Positions 1-9,871 of a DNA stretch of 24,710 bases are shown piece by piece; the first letter of the stretch is position 1; each line of letters begins with the position of its first letter. The DNA comes from a virus, in IMG/VR virus record IMGVR_UViG_3300025383_000101, positions 1 through 24,710 of that record. One strand, written 5' to 3'. A program made the translations under genes and the position numbers. Under the pieces are notes generated by a model. It worked only from the letters and a program-made list of their open reading frames with translations. It was not told the DNA's origin and did not search any database.

Positions 1-2681
1 TTTGGATTAACCAATATATTACCATTTGGACCCGTATATGAAACTATAGTATCTTCTAAATCTAAAAATGGTAATGAATTTAATAAAAGATATGCCGAAC
101 CAACAAATTTCCCTGAAGAATTAGTCTTAGTAAAATCTGTAAATAATTGTTTATGAAAATATGGTGTGTTTAAAATATTAACCGAACCATTATTTAATAT
201 GTTTAAATTTTGACTAAATAAATTAGTATCGTAACCATCCTTAACCCACATTTTAGAATCTAACTTTGAACTTATAAAACCTTCTTTTGTATTAATATTC
301 AAGAAATTTTTTATATTCAAATCGTCAGAATTGAATTGTTTTTTATTTAGATAATTTAAATATAAATTTGAGTTAAATGGATAAATTGATTTTCTATAAT
401 CTTCTGAAACATAACTTATTAGATTTTGATTTAATCCAGAATAAGAACTATCTTTTAATGATTTTACAGTTTGTCCGTATTGTTCTAAATTAAAATTATA
501 GTTTTCTAATGTTTTTAGATAGGTTATTGTTGGTAATTTATCTTGTAAGTATGGATATCTTTCGAATGGTGAAAACGATAACAAATATTCATCAAATTTA
601 GTTCTATTGGTTACGGTTCTTAAAATGTCTATAATGTCACTATCCTCTTTGAATAATTTTGAAATATTATCAAATTCATTTGTGGCCAATTCTTGAATTG
701 ATTTTGGTTGAAACGTATCTAATAAAGTAGCATATCTTGCTCTTTCAAATATTTCATATAAAATATTTGATATTGTTTTATCTCCATAAGGAACTGCATT
801 TACAACATCAAATCCATTAGCAATATTTAATATATCAACATTGGGAGTATTGTTCTCAAAAACGTAATTTATTAAACCAACTCCACCTTCTTTTTCTGCC
901 GTAGTATCAACTCTTTTTGTACCAATACCATGATAGTTTTCTACGAAGTCAACTTCGGGCCATAAATTAGGGTCTGTTGATTGTAATGCAACTTGTAAAT
1001 CAGGGTCACCTGGATATGCTAATACTTTTTGTTTACCGTTAGAATCAATTTTTTTAATTTGAGGCCAAGGATATATAGGGTCTCCAATTGTTTCATCTGT
1101 TGCATAACCTTTTAATAATGATTTTCTTTTTTCTGCAACATCAAACGCCCTTATGTGTACATCTTTTAAAAGTTTAATATACACATCTGCATTTGCCATT
1201 ATTACTCCAAAAATATTTCTGATTGTGGGATTGAATCCTATTCCTTTAGATGGGTCTCTTATAATCTTATTCATTTCATCCTCCACAAATGTTTGTAATT
1301 TGTTTCTTTGAGTTACAAATGCCCTTTCAATATCTAAAATTTGATTTCTTAATAATTCATATTTTACAACTATATTACCTCCTACTTGATCCACATAAAA
1401 ATTAATATTTTGTATGTTGTTTAAAAAATTAAATGTTTGTCCTTTAAAATCGACTCCAGAAGCATTTAATTTATGTTCAGTAAAAATTGTAGTTTTATTT
1501 AATTTATTAGTATATTCATTTAAAATAGATTCCAATGATTTACTATTTTTTGGACCAATTATGTTTGTATTTAAATTCTTTTCCGTTGGTGCCAAATATG
1601 TTAATTTTGTATTATTAACTGTTGCAAAATTATTACTCAAGTATTTTTGAGCCCAAGCATCGATTGAAGCTAAAAAATTTTGTACTAATTTTTCAAATTC
1701 TTTTACCCCATCAAATATATGGAAATCAACTTTTTGATCTAAAATTTCTCTTTCTAATATTTTATCCAAAGTTTTTGCAACACTAATAATTTCTCTTAAT
1801 GTTTTTGGATTTTGTAAAAAACTTTTGGGTAACAAACCTTTTGACACATAATCACTATAAACAGATTTTAATAAAGTATAACCTTTACTTGTTTTTGAAA
1901 CTATCTTTGTTGTTTCGTTAGTGTTTCCATTTTGTTTGGTATTTTTTTCAGTTTCTATAGCATACATATAAGGTGCGTTTAATATACCTGTTAAAGGAAT
2001 ATCATTTAAGAACGCATATGTGGAACCTACAAAAGTTGTTGCAATTTCAAAATTACCATTAGAACCATTATACTTTGAATTGAACTTAGTTAAATGTAAT
2101 CTATATCTAATAGCCTTACCATAATAACCTTTTACTGTTAAATAAAATATAGGCCAAGGTAAATGAAAGAAAGCAGCATACGGTGAATTTTTAGGTGAAT
2201 CAAAAAGTGTCTTACCTCTAACATCCACAAAATTTATATTTACCTGTGGAATAAAATTAACACCTTTGATTACAATGTTTATACTTTCGATACCAAAAGT
2301 TTGTGCTGAAGTATCTGAAGAGTTATCAAACAAAGTGGTACTTTTACCATTTATATCTGTTTTAATTTGATTTTTTTCATCAAACGAATTTGTCCAACTT
2401 GTATCTAAATCACTACCGTTAGCGTTTCTTAAAATATTAAGAGTTCCTTTAGCAATTGATTGTAGATTTCCTGTTGTTGTTTGTCCACCATTTATGTTTA
2501 ATACTGTTCTTGGTACTAAATCAGCCTCCAAGTTTACATACATAACCAAATTTTCCTGTTCAACATTTCTCATAGAAACATTACCCCCATCAACCACACT
2601 ATTGGGGTCGATAAGAATGACATTGTTTTGGTCAACTTTTACAAGTATGTTTTCAGTCTTATTTAAGTTATTGTTCGCCAT
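1..2681 (-). CDS. Very large virion structural protein, probably baseplate/tail (3' end outside window)
   Basis: An open frame runs on the minus strand from ATG at 2681-2679 to the left edge without a stop: 893 codons seen, C-terminus missing. The protein begins MANNNLNKTENILVKVDQ. About residues 129-228 form a beta-rich stretch (FVDVRGKTLF, SPYAAFFHLPWPIFYLTVKG, then NGNFEIATTFVGSTYAFLND) that resembles, from memory, a domain in large structural proteins of marine T4-like phages and could be a tube/hub-type barrel. The rest is Asn/Lys/Ile/Leu-rich and I do not recognise it. The start overlaps the end of the gp53-like gene by 14 bases, suggesting translational coupling within a baseplate operon. 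The gene is real with high confidence; the exact baseplate role is inference. Confidence 0.8.
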   Translation of the reverse strand, partial: MANNNLNKTENILVKVDQNNVILIDPNSVVDGGNVSMRNVEQENLVMYVNLEADLVPRTVLNINGGQTTTGNLQSIAKGTLNILRNANGSDLDTSWTNSFDEKNQIKTDINGKSTTLFDNSSDTSAQTFGIESINIVIKGVNFIPQVNINFVDVRGKTLFDSPKNSPYAAFFHLPWPIFYLTVKGYYGKAIRYRLHLTKFNSKYNGSNGNFEIATTFVGSTYAFLNDIPLTGILNAPYMYAIETEKNTKQNGNTNETTKIVSKTSKGYTLLKSVYSDYVSKGLLPKSFLQNPKTLREIISVAKTLDKILEREILDQKVDFHIFDGVKEFEKLVQNFLASIDAWAQKYLSNNFATVNNTKLTYLAPTEKNLNTNIIGPKNSKSLESILNEYTNKLNKTTIFTEHKLNASGVDFKGQTFNFLNNIQNINFYVDQVGGNIVVKYELLRNQILDIERAFVTQRNKLQTFVEDEMNKIIRDPSKGIGFNPTIRNIFGVIMANADVYIKLLKDVHIRAFDVAEKRKSLLKGYATDETIGDPIYPWPQIKKIDSNGKQKVLAYPGDPDLQVALQSTDPNLWPEVDFVENYHGIGTKRVDTTAEKEGGVGLINYVFENNTPNVDILNIANGFDVVNAVPYGDKTISNILYEIFERARYATLLDTFQPKSIQELATNEFDNISKLFKEDSDIIDILRTVTNRTKFDEYLLSFSPFERYPYLQDKLPTITYLKTLENYNFNLEQYGQTVKSLKDSSYSGLNQNLISYVSEDYRKSIYPFNSNLYLNYLNKKQFNSDDLNIKNFLNINTKEGFISSKLDSKMWVKDGYDTNLFSQNLNILNNGSVNILNTPYFHKQLFTDFTKTNSSGKFVGSAYLLLNSLPFLDLEDTIVSYTGPNGNILVNP

Positions 2682-2994
2682 AATATAATTTATACAATTC
2701 TACACCATTTTTATAATCTTGTAAAGAATCTAATAAAGGAAATGGTATTCTTATGTAAAAATTATCGGGTATTAAAAATTCAATACTACCAGCTAATGGA
2801 TTAGCTAACATAATTAACCAACCAAAAGTAGGTGAACCATAATACTCTTGTGATAACATATCCATTCTATCTTTACCTCTCTTATATTGAATATATTTGT
2901 CAGTTCCTTTAATAGGTAATTCAATTCCAGGTACTATTAGGAAGTTACCATCATTTTCAAAAAATTGATATCTATCGTAATATTGTCTACTCAT
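2668..2994 (-). CDS. gp53: gp53-like baseplate wedge protein (LysM-type fold)
   Basis: This 108-residue protein begins MSRQYYDRYQFF. Residues about 34-78 (YIQYKRGKDRMDMLSQEYYG, then SPTFGWLIMLANPL and FLIPDNFYIRIPFP) follow the pattern of T4 gp53 and LysM-like tail proteins: a request to 'run' a domain, a YYG turn, a W in the next helix, an alanine-asparagine, then a closing IP strand. In T4, gp53 is a baseplate wedge component that helps join wedges around the hub. It is shorter than T4 gp53 (about 196 residues), so it corresponds mainly to the LysM-like part. Only one base separates it from the stop of the 1567-residue gene upstream (TAAAATG), and its end overlaps the next structural gene. 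A tail protein X relative is the main alternative. Confidence 0.7.
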   Translation of the reverse strand: MSRQYYDRYQFFENDGNFLIVPGIELPIKGTDKYIQYKRGKDRMDMLSQEYYGSPTFGWLIMLANPLAGSIEFLIPDNFYIRIPFPLLDSLQDYKNGVELYKLYYGEQ

Positions 2995-2995
2995 T

Positions 2996-5900
2996 TTATG
3001 GTTTATAGAAATTTAATACATTTGTGGTACCGGAAATACCTTTTTTATTTATGAATATATTATTCAAATTATCTTTTTGTGTTGTATCCTTAACATCTAT
3101 TTCTGAAGAAGTACCTGATTGATACGTTATTGCTTTATCATTTTTTCTAATAGGAAATTTATCTAAATTAAAAACTTTTTGTGGTGGTGTTTTCACAAAT
3201 AAATCAATAATCGCATTCATATTCTCAATATCGGCAGCACTGAATACATCATTTTTTATGATTTGTTTTAATTCATCTTTACTTCCCGATAATAATACTG
3301 ATAATATACTCTTTATTTGTTCAGTTGTGTATTGATTAGTTGATAATAAATCATAAGTTAAATCTTGAGTAAATGGTGTATTAGAATTATTCATATATGT
3401 TAAAACATTAGAATATTGACTATAAAAATCAGAACCACTAAAACTTGTTAAAGGTAATTGAGTGTATGTTGTTCCCGATATTTGTGCATCATGTTCATAT
3501 TTTACTAAGAAATTAACTTCATCTATATTTTTTATAATATCATTTCTTGATGACTCTAAGTCTTTTATTGATTTAGTATCTACTATTCCATCAATTAAAG
3601 TTGAAACTAAATTTTGTATTGAACTTTTTATTATATTTTCAGTAATGGAAGATTTAGTATCTGAAATATCAAAAAATTCAAAAATAAATGATGTTATGTT
3701 TGTATTTGTTAAAGAATAATCCATTATTGTTTTTATTTTCCTTACAATTGTGGGAAAATCATTATCAGTATTTTGTAAACCTAACATCGAATATGTTAAA
3801 GTACTTGTTGGACTATTTTGGATAGTAATATTCTTGATAGTTCTATATTTTGGGTTTAATAATGTACTTGTAATTTCAATACCATATGTAGTCAATAATT
3901 TATTATATGTTGATTGATATGTATTTGTGTAATTACCAACAGTACTAAAAATTAAATTAACAAGATTTGTATAATCCATATTAGTACCCGAAATCGTACC
4001 AAGATATTTTCCTTGTACTACATTTACAGACTGGTCCTTCAAATCGGTAATTAATTGATATTCAGGTTTTTTAGTAAGTTGTTCTAAAAATTCTTTTGTA
4101 AATTGATCTGTTGTTTTACCATTTATTGTTGTTGTTGTAGATTCGGACCTTTCATCATAAATTTCAGTATTGGCAAAGAAATTAGATGATAAAGCGTTTT
4201 GTAATCTTTCAACTGGTTTTTCTAAACCTTGTCCTCCAATGAAACTTACTTGTAAAGTTACATTGGCAATCATTGGTTGGTATCCTATTCCTTCAGGATT
4301 CATATCCCATGGTCCATCGTCATATGTTATCCCAACATCTCTGATGATTATTTTAGAATGGTAAAAATCGCCAATTCTAACTACACAAACAGGAGGTGGT
4401 CCAAATGAAGTATTTCTTGAATTTAAATCCGCATCATCCGATAAACCTTTAATAGGTATTGTATCTCCAGGTCTTAAACATTGTAATAAAAATGTTAAAC
4501 GACTATTCAATCCTTCTGGTGTTGTTGAGTGAAACCCTGGATGAAAATATTTTAATTTTTCTTTAAGAGAATCAAAAACTATTGGTGAATTATTTTCTAA
4601 TTGTTTAAAATAAAAACATTCTGTTAATGTTTTCATTATAATTCTTTTCATTACATCAATACTTGGTTTCTTATTAAAAACTTGTGTATCATCTGGACTA
4701 ACAGTTAATTTAGGTATTTTTACTGTTTTATTTTTTGTAGGTTGTTGTTCTCTTTTTGTTGTTGTTATAACAAGATTAGATTGTCTACAATAAAAGGCAA
4801 CCGGTGCATAATTTTTTAAACCATAATTTGTGTAGATTTTTGTATGACAATCTAAATTTAATTCACTTCCTCCTCCACCATTATTTAATTTTGCATTTTC
4901 TCCTTTTGTACCAAAATAAACAGTTAATTTACCAGTATTACCTTTGTAACCAAATTTATCAAATGTATATTCTTGTACGGTATCTTTAAATTCTATTATA
5001 CTTTTTGATGAATATTGTTTTAATTGTTCATCGGTTTTCCAAACTAAAGTTGGTGGTTGTGCACCATCTGCGGTAATACTTTTAAAAATTTCAGTTAAAA
5101 CAGAATATCCTCTCCTAACTCCCAAATAGAAATTATAATTATCTTCAGCTACTTCAGAAGTAGAAGTAAATAACCAAATTTGTACATCTTGTAATGTATT
5201 ATTACTTATAGCGGTTTTTAAAGTTGATAAATAATTTTTATAATCATTTATATTAGTATTAAGTTTTTCAAATGCGTTACTTAAATCTGTAACTTTAGCA
5301 TCAATTGTTTGTCCACTTGTTGCAGGTACTATTGGTGCTTTTCCAAAAATAGTTTCTCTATCTTTTTGTGCATTAACTGATGTGTCTGGTATCAATTTAT
5401 TTAAATCATTTCTTAATTGTGTTAAGTAATTATTTTTAGATTGATAATATGTTGTACCTAAATCAGAATAATACGATTTTGTTTGTCCGCTTACTCCTCC
5501 AGATGATTTTGGAAAATCATTCATGAAATATAATTCAGTATTAAAATTTGGAATTTGATTTGTTTGATCAGGAGCAGTATTAGGAACTTCAGTTGTAGTA
5601 TCTGTAGAAGTATATTTGTATTTTTTAATTGTTTCTTTAGGTGTACCTGCATTCAAATATGCTTGTATTAAAGAAACATCATTTTGGTCCAATGTTGTAT
5701 ATGTTTGTATTAAACTATAAAAATCTAATTCTTCACATCCAGCAAAAAAAGCATTAATATAATTTTCTGCAACATCATCTGACATTTTACCAAAAACTTC
5801 TCTTGTTAATAAATTTAAAATACTCGGATGGTCAACTACCACTTTAAATGATATTTGTCCTGATCTTGATGCATTTTTATATGTATAAATTGGTTCTGGT

Positions 5901-7699
5901 CTACCTAAAAATTCATTTTCTTCCCATCTCGCAGAGTTTTGTTCACTAACTTTTAAATCATATGGTGGGAACCACATAACTCTACCACCATTAGGTCCTC
6001 TTTCACAATAAGGTAAATCCGATACTCTAAACCCATCTCTATTAGATGTTTTCCATGCTAAATTCTCAATTGAAAACATATATTTTTTTGCATAAAATCC
6101 TCCTCCATATGGGTATCCATCAACAATATTACTTGAATTGTCAAATGATTTTTTACCATTCGACATTGGTGCAATACTCATATTCCATGGTCTTCCTTTA
6201 CCACCTAAAACACTACCATCATATTTTCTGATAATGTCAGTTCTTTTCATAGTATCATCTAAATGAAGGTATGGTCTATCTTTAGTCCATACTCTACAAT
6301 ATTCAACACCAGATTCTTGACCGTATTTATCCACATATTTTATCGCGGAACCTCTTGATATTTTTACATCACCTTCTTGGAATATTCTACTTGTTTGGTC
6401 AATAGCATTCGCAACATGAGAACGAGAAATACCTCCATCAGAAGGTAATGAGTTTAATATTTCTTGTGTATTACCTAAAATAGAATCTCTTCTATAATCA
6501 AATTTTGTTGATAGAGAACTTTCAAGAATATTAAGAGTACTACCTGATTCATTATTGTTAGCTCCTAAAGGGTTTTTTGAACCTTTACTATACCATGTTA
6601 AATTACCACCTATAGGACCACCTTCTGAATAATTTTTACTTTTATGAAATAATTCTGCAGAACCACTATCAAACATTAAACTTGTATAGTAGTTTCCTCG
6701 TACTGTTCTATCCCAAAAATCACTCATAGAGTATTTTACATCAAAATATCTATCATCACCTATGTAAGTGTTACCAGGGACTTGTATTGGGGATTTAATT
6801 TGTAATCCATTTTGTAGTACGTTATTAACCTCAGATAATAATGTGTAATTTGGTGAATATCTTGAATAACTTAATAAATCAAATAATCTATTTTTCTGAC
6901 CTGGACCCATGTACTGAATCATTATGTCAGAAGGTCTTGGACTAATTTTTGGTTTTCCTTGTATTCCAACCATAGATGCAATTGCACCCGTGGCATCATT
7001 TAATAATGTACCTAATTGTAACGGATTTTGTGAATTGTAATTTAATGGATTTTGTGGATTACTTAAATAATCACCAGGTATAATACTATATGGTGTTGAT
7101 TCACCTTCAACCGCAGATAAAAAATCTGTAGGTACTCCTGATGGATTTGTTGGGTTAATTGTAATAGAATAATTAGATTCTACTAATGGTTCTCTACCTG
7201 TTATAATATTTAATGCGGTAGCTGAATTACCATTTATAGCATCTAAAATTCTTACTCTACCTAATGTTGTTTTTTCAACATTCTGAGCTATTCTTGCATA
7301 AACAGGACCACTTGTGTTATTTTTAATATTATATGCGGCAAATTTGAATAATTCAGATTCAGTATCATAATTATTAGTATTCATAATACCAAATAAATTA
7401 TAATCACCTGGTGTAAAATATGGATATAAACTTAAGTTCGCTCTTCTTGGTAAAGTATCAATATTCTCTTCAATAAAAAAAGTATCTGGTTTATATAAAT
7501 TTAAAGATTGTATTCCTTTTAAATCACTCGTTCTATTTGTATCTACATTACCTAAAAATATATTAGGAATATCACTTAGATTTTGTTCAGGATATCCTGT
7601 ACTACTAAAAGTTTGAGGTCCATTAGGTTGTTGTAAAGTTCTTCCTAATATCTTATCTCTAAAACTTTTTGTGGAATTAAAATCTAAAAAACTTGGCAT
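2996..7699 (-). CDS. 1567-residue virion structural protein, probable baseplate component
   Basis: A single uninterrupted 1567-codon frame between the tape-measure candidate and the gp53-like gene. No family is recognised with certainty. Residues about 540-630 (KKYMFSIENLAW, WFPPYDLKVSE, FLGRPEPIYTYKNASRSGQI, FKVVVDHPSIL) look like the beta-barrel layout of tail-tube-initiator/baseplate proteins, where a strand pair FPPYDL...GRPEPIYTY is followed by a strand SFKVVVDHP. A second beta-rich stretch occurs in the C-terminal half (PPPVCVVRIGDFYHSKIIIR, then IANVTLQVSFIGG), also reminiscent of a tube-fold sheet. Much of the remainder is Asn/Thr/Ser-rich. Position in the operon after the tape measure matches where T4 encodes its tube-initiator/baseplate proteins (48, 54). 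It has an AT-only leader with a CTATTTATATT box 11 bases before the start codon. Structural role likely; the specific role is inference. Confidence 0.8.
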   Translation of the reverse strand: MPSFLDFNSTKSFRDKILGRTLQQPNGPQTFSSTGYPEQNLSDIPNIFLGNVDTNRTSDLKGIQSLNLYKPDTFFIEENIDTLPRRANLSLYPYFTPGDYNLFGIMNTNNYDTESELFKFAAYNIKNNTSGPVYARIAQNVEKTTLGRVRILDAINGNSATALNIITGREPLVESNYSITINPTNPSGVPTDFLSAVEGESTPYSIIPGDYLSNPQNPLNYNSQNPLQLGTLLNDATGAIASMVGIQGKPKISPRPSDIMIQYMGPGQKNRLFDLLSYSRYSPNYTLLSEVNNVLQNGLQIKSPIQVPGNTYIGDDRYFDVKYSMSDFWDRTVRGNYYTSLMFDSGSAELFHKSKNYSEGGPIGGNLTWYSKGSKNPLGANNNESGSTLNILESSLSTKFDYRRDSILGNTQEILNSLPSDGGISRSHVANAIDQTSRIFQEGDVKISRGSAIKYVDKYGQESGVEYCRVWTKDRPYLHLDDTMKRTDIIRKYDGSVLGGKGRPWNMSIAPMSNGKKSFDNSSNIVDGYPYGGGFYAKKYMFSIENLAWKTSNRDGFRVSDLPYCERGPNGGRVMWFPPYDLKVSEQNSARWEENEFLGRPEPIYTYKNASRSGQISFKVVVDHPSILNLLTREVFGKMSDDVAENYINAFFAGCEELDFYSLIQTYTTLDQNDVSLIQAYLNAGTPKETIKKYKYTSTDTTTEVPNTAPDQTNQIPNFNTELYFMNDFPKSSGGVSGQTKSYYSDLGTTYYQSKNNYLTQLRNDLNKLIPDTSVNAQKDRETIFGKAPIVPATSGQTIDAKVTDLSNAFEKLNTNINDYKNYLSTLKTAISNNTLQDVQIWLFTSTSEVAEDNYNFYLGVRRGYSVLTEIFKSITADGAQPPTLVWKTDEQLKQYSSKSIIEFKDTVQEYTFDKFGYKGNTGKLTVYFGTKGENAKLNNGGGGSELNLDCHTKIYTNYGLKNYAPVAFYCRQSNLVITTTKREQQPTKNKTVKIPKLTVSPDDTQVFNKKPSIDVMKRIIMKTLTECFYFKQLENNSPIVFDSLKEKLKYFHPGFHSTTPEGLNSRLTFLLQCLRPGDTIPIKGLSDDADLNSRNTSFGPPPVCVVRIGDFYHSKIIIRDVGITYDDGPWDMNPEGIGYQPMIANVTLQVSFIGGQGLEKPVERLQNALSSNFFANTEIYDERSESTTTTINGKTTDQFTKEFLEQLTKKPEYQLITDLKDQSVNVVQGKYLGTISGTNMDYTNLVNLIFSTVGNYTNTYQSTYNKLLTTYGIEITSTLLNPKYRTIKNITIQNSPTSTLTYSMLGLQNTDNDFPTIVRKIKTIMDYSLTNTNITSFIFEFFDISDTKSSITENIIKSSIQNLVSTLIDGIVDTKSIKDLESSRNDIIKNIDEVNFLVKYEHDAQISGTTYTQLPLTSFSGSDFYSQYSNVLTYMNNSNTPFTQDLTYDLLSTNQYTTEQIKSILSVLLSGSKDELKQIIKNDVFSAADIENMNAIIDLFVKTPPQKVFNLDKFPIRKNDKAITYQSGTSSEIDVKDTTQKDNLNNIFINKKGISGTTNVLNFYKP

Positions 7700-7710
7700 T
7701 ATTGTATTTT

Positions 7711-7721
7711 AATATAAATAG
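7711..7721 (-). promoter_or_regulatory. Late-promoter-like box (variant) before the 1567-residue gene
   Basis: On the coding strand the sequence reads CTATTTATATT and ends 11 bases before the ATG at 7699. It matches the first eight bases of the CTATTTATTAA box found upstream of several other genes in the window. Confidence 0.35.
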
Positions 7722-7728
7722 ATTAATT

Positions 7729-9660
7729 CTATTTTTTATGTGCTGGATTTGGTGTTGTAAAATCTTTGGGGGACATTGAAACAAAATTAGACATGGATGT
7801 TGGATTTTTACGAACCCCATCAAATACAGAATCGGTAATAGTACCTTCAGATTTATGGTAAAATGTTACATTAACATTTTGTGTAGTAGGTTGTGTTGTT
7901 GGACTATTTTTACCAGTTACTTTATCCCATCCTTCTTTAGCAATGTCCAATGCTTTATTTGCGGCATTACCTATTGCATTTGTCATACCAACTATTTTAT
8001 CTTCTGCCTCTTTTGATGAACCATATATATTTTTTTTCTTATCTTCTTCACTCATATTATTCAAAGCACTCTGCATACTTTTTCCAAGTTCGCTCTTTAA
8101 GAAAGCAGTACCTGCACCTCTAAGATATTGTGCTGTTTGAACTCTATAATATGATGCCACAACATCCAAATCTCTTACCATTTTTTGAGTTTCAGTTAAT
8201 TGACTCATAGCAATTGCTTTAGAATCCATTTTTTCAAATTGTTTTTGATATTCTGTCAATTGCGTTACTTGTGAACTTGTAAGTTTATCCATTGCAATTT
8301 CTGTAACATTACCAAAACTTTTTTGTAGAGATTCGGGAACGACTATTTTCATCTCACCACCTTCCATACGTGACATATTGATAAGAAATTCCTTATCCTT
8401 GTCATTCATATTACTTGTAATACTGTTAGCCATTAAAGCATTTGTTGCAGACATTCTTTCCGCACCTGCTATTGCCGATTTTGTAAGTTCTTTATAATCA
8501 ACTCCTAAAGCATTAGCCATTTCATGTGCCTTTCTTATATTGATACCTGTAATTTCAAATTTACCTTGTTCTTGATTATATGTTGCTAACCCTTGTGTGG
8601 CACCAATTAATGCGTCTTGTAATCCTTCCACATTATTTGTTGCCATATACATCAATTTGATTGGGTCATTAAAATCACCCATAGCACCACCTAATACCTG
8701 TAAACTTGCAGATAATTCAATAGCCTTTTCAGGGGTAAAAACATTATCAGCTAATTTGAATACTTGATCCATACTCATTCTAAATTCAACAGCCTTTTGG
8801 GACATTCTTTCTAAACCTTGTATTCCATTTTGAAAACCATATTCATTTAATCTACCGATTTGTTCTGTCATAGTTTTACTAACCGTTCTCGCATTTAAAC
8901 CTAAACCAATAGTTCTTGTTGCCGCATTATCTAATTCTTTAATTGTTTTATCAACACCTAAACCAACTGTTTCATATTGTGACATGATATCGGCCATTTC
9001 ACTCATAGTCTTACCTAAAACAGTTGCAACAGGTGCTGCAGAATCTAATATACCCCTATTAACTAAAGCAAATTTTCCTGAATTATCGGATAATTTAGTA
9101 TAAAAATCTCCAAGTTCATTTATAGTAATACCATATTTACTTGCCTCAATTGAAGCTTGTTTCATATCGTCCTGTAAACCTTTTGATAATTCACCACTAA
9201 TACCTGTCTTAGAATTAATTTCAGTTAATAATTTAGATTCATTTGTTAATTCTGTATTTAATGCTTGTATAACTTCCGCACCACCTTTTTGAATTAATTT
9301 AGCAGGATTTAAACCTCCTTTACCAAGAACATTAAGAATCGAACCTGCAGCATTTTGTTCTTCTTTTGCTCCGAATTGTGTTGATATAATACCATTTATA
9401 CCATTCGCTAAACCTCTTGTAAAATCACTTAACATTCCACCTAATCTACCTACAAATGTACTATTAGCAGCCTTAGTAAAATAATCACCACTTGTTACAT
9501 TTTTTATAGCATCACCTGTAGAACCGTATCTTGCGGAAGTTGGTGCCTTTTTAGATAATGTTTCAAAAACATCATCAGGCATACCGGCAGCCTTTAATGC
9601 TTTTTCATTACCACCATTAGCTTCATATCTTTCAGACCAATTAATTTTTGAATCTCCCAT
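7729..9660 (-). CDS. Tail tape-measure protein candidate (gp29-like)
   Basis: A 643-residue, mostly alpha-helical, Ala/Gly/Met-rich protein. It lies directly downstream of the tail chaperone and its overlapping frame and upstream of baseplate genes, the classic slot of the tape measure that sets tail length and runs through the tube lumen. The N-terminal region has Gly-rich, moderately hydrophobic stretches (FVGRLGGMLSDFTRGLANGI, residues about 69-88); the central part (about 180-480) is a long series of amphipathic helices of tape-measure type (MSEMADIMSQYE, MTEQIGRLNEYGFQNGIQGL); the last 60 residues are Thr/Pro/Ser-rich. T4 gp29 has 590 residues, so the length suits a T4-sized tail. No lytic enzyme motif is visible. 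Position and composition support the call; no signature motif proves it. Confidence 0.7.
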   Translation of the reverse strand: MGDSKINWSERYEANGGNEKALKAAGMPDDVFETLSKKAPTSARYGSTGDAIKNVTSGDYFTKAANSTFVGRLGGMLSDFTRGLANGINGIISTQFGAKEEQNAAGSILNVLGKGGLNPAKLIQKGGAEVIQALNTELTNESKLLTEINSKTGISGELSKGLQDDMKQASIEASKYGITINELGDFYTKLSDNSGKFALVNRGILDSAAPVATVLGKTMSEMADIMSQYETVGLGVDKTIKELDNAATRTIGLGLNARTVSKTMTEQIGRLNEYGFQNGIQGLERMSQKAVEFRMSMDQVFKLADNVFTPEKAIELSASLQVLGGAMGDFNDPIKLMYMATNNVEGLQDALIGATQGLATYNQEQGKFEITGINIRKAHEMANALGVDYKELTKSAIAGAERMSATNALMANSITSNMNDKDKEFLINMSRMEGGEMKIVVPESLQKSFGNVTEIAMDKLTSSQVTQLTEYQKQFEKMDSKAIAMSQLTETQKMVRDLDVVASYYRVQTAQYLRGAGTAFLKSELGKSMQSALNNMSEEDKKKNIYGSSKEAEDKIVGMTNAIGNAANKALDIAKEGWDKVTGKNSPTTQPTTQNVNVTFYHKSEGTITDSVFDGVRKNPTSMSNFVSMSPKDFTTPNPAHKK

Positions 9661-9663
9661 ATC

Positions 9664-9674
9664 CTAATAAATAG
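9664..9674 (-). promoter_or_regulatory. Late-promoter-like box (variant) before the tape-measure gene
   Basis: The coding strand reads CTATTTATTAG, ending three bases before the tape-measure ATG. It differs at only the last base from CTATTTATTAA found at 16400-16410 and 24553-24563. If it is a promoter with a start site a few bases downstream, the message would be nearly leaderless. Confidence 0.4.
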
Positions 9675-9679
9675 ATTAA

Positions 9680-9871
9680 TTAACTATTTTCTGATTGTTT
9701 TTCAATTAGAAAGTTGATATAATATCTCCTTACAAATATCGGCATACTTAAAACATCACCATAAGTAAAACCTCTGGTAATTAAAAATAAAATCTCATCT
9801 AATTGAATTTTCTTATAATCCGTAGAAAGGGCGAAAAAATTCAACCCCAAATCCAATTTCAATTTGGACAC
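9680..9871 (-). CDS. C-terminal extension of the tail assembly chaperone, probably made by frameshift
   Basis: A 63-codon frame that overlaps the last 59 bases of the 249-residue chaperone ORF in the +1 frame. The distinctive part lies after the overlap: residues about 19-60 (DYKKIQLDEILFLITRGFTY, GDVLSMPIFVRRYYINFLIE). Helix, 'GFTYGDVLSMPIFVRRYY' and a final helix resemble the short C-terminal domain found at the end of tail chaperones or in a small separate ORF of T4-like phages (from memory). The only start in the overlap is GTG at 9871-9869, with an AGGAG just three bases before it, a poor spacing, so independent initiation looks weak. A ribosomal shift at TTT TTT CGC (9831-9839) would produce a 293-residue fusion. 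A one-base indel in the T6 run, either natural or from assembly, is the alternative. Confidence 0.65.
   Translation of the reverse strand: MSKLKLDLGLNFFALSTDYKKIQLDEILFLITRGFTYGDVLSMPIFVRRYYINFLIEKQSENS

Noticed and set aside
9831-9840. -1 slippery site (A TTT TTT) in the chaperone overlap
   Set aside because: A -1 slip enters a frame that stops after about a dozen codons and does not join the overlapping 63-codon frame.
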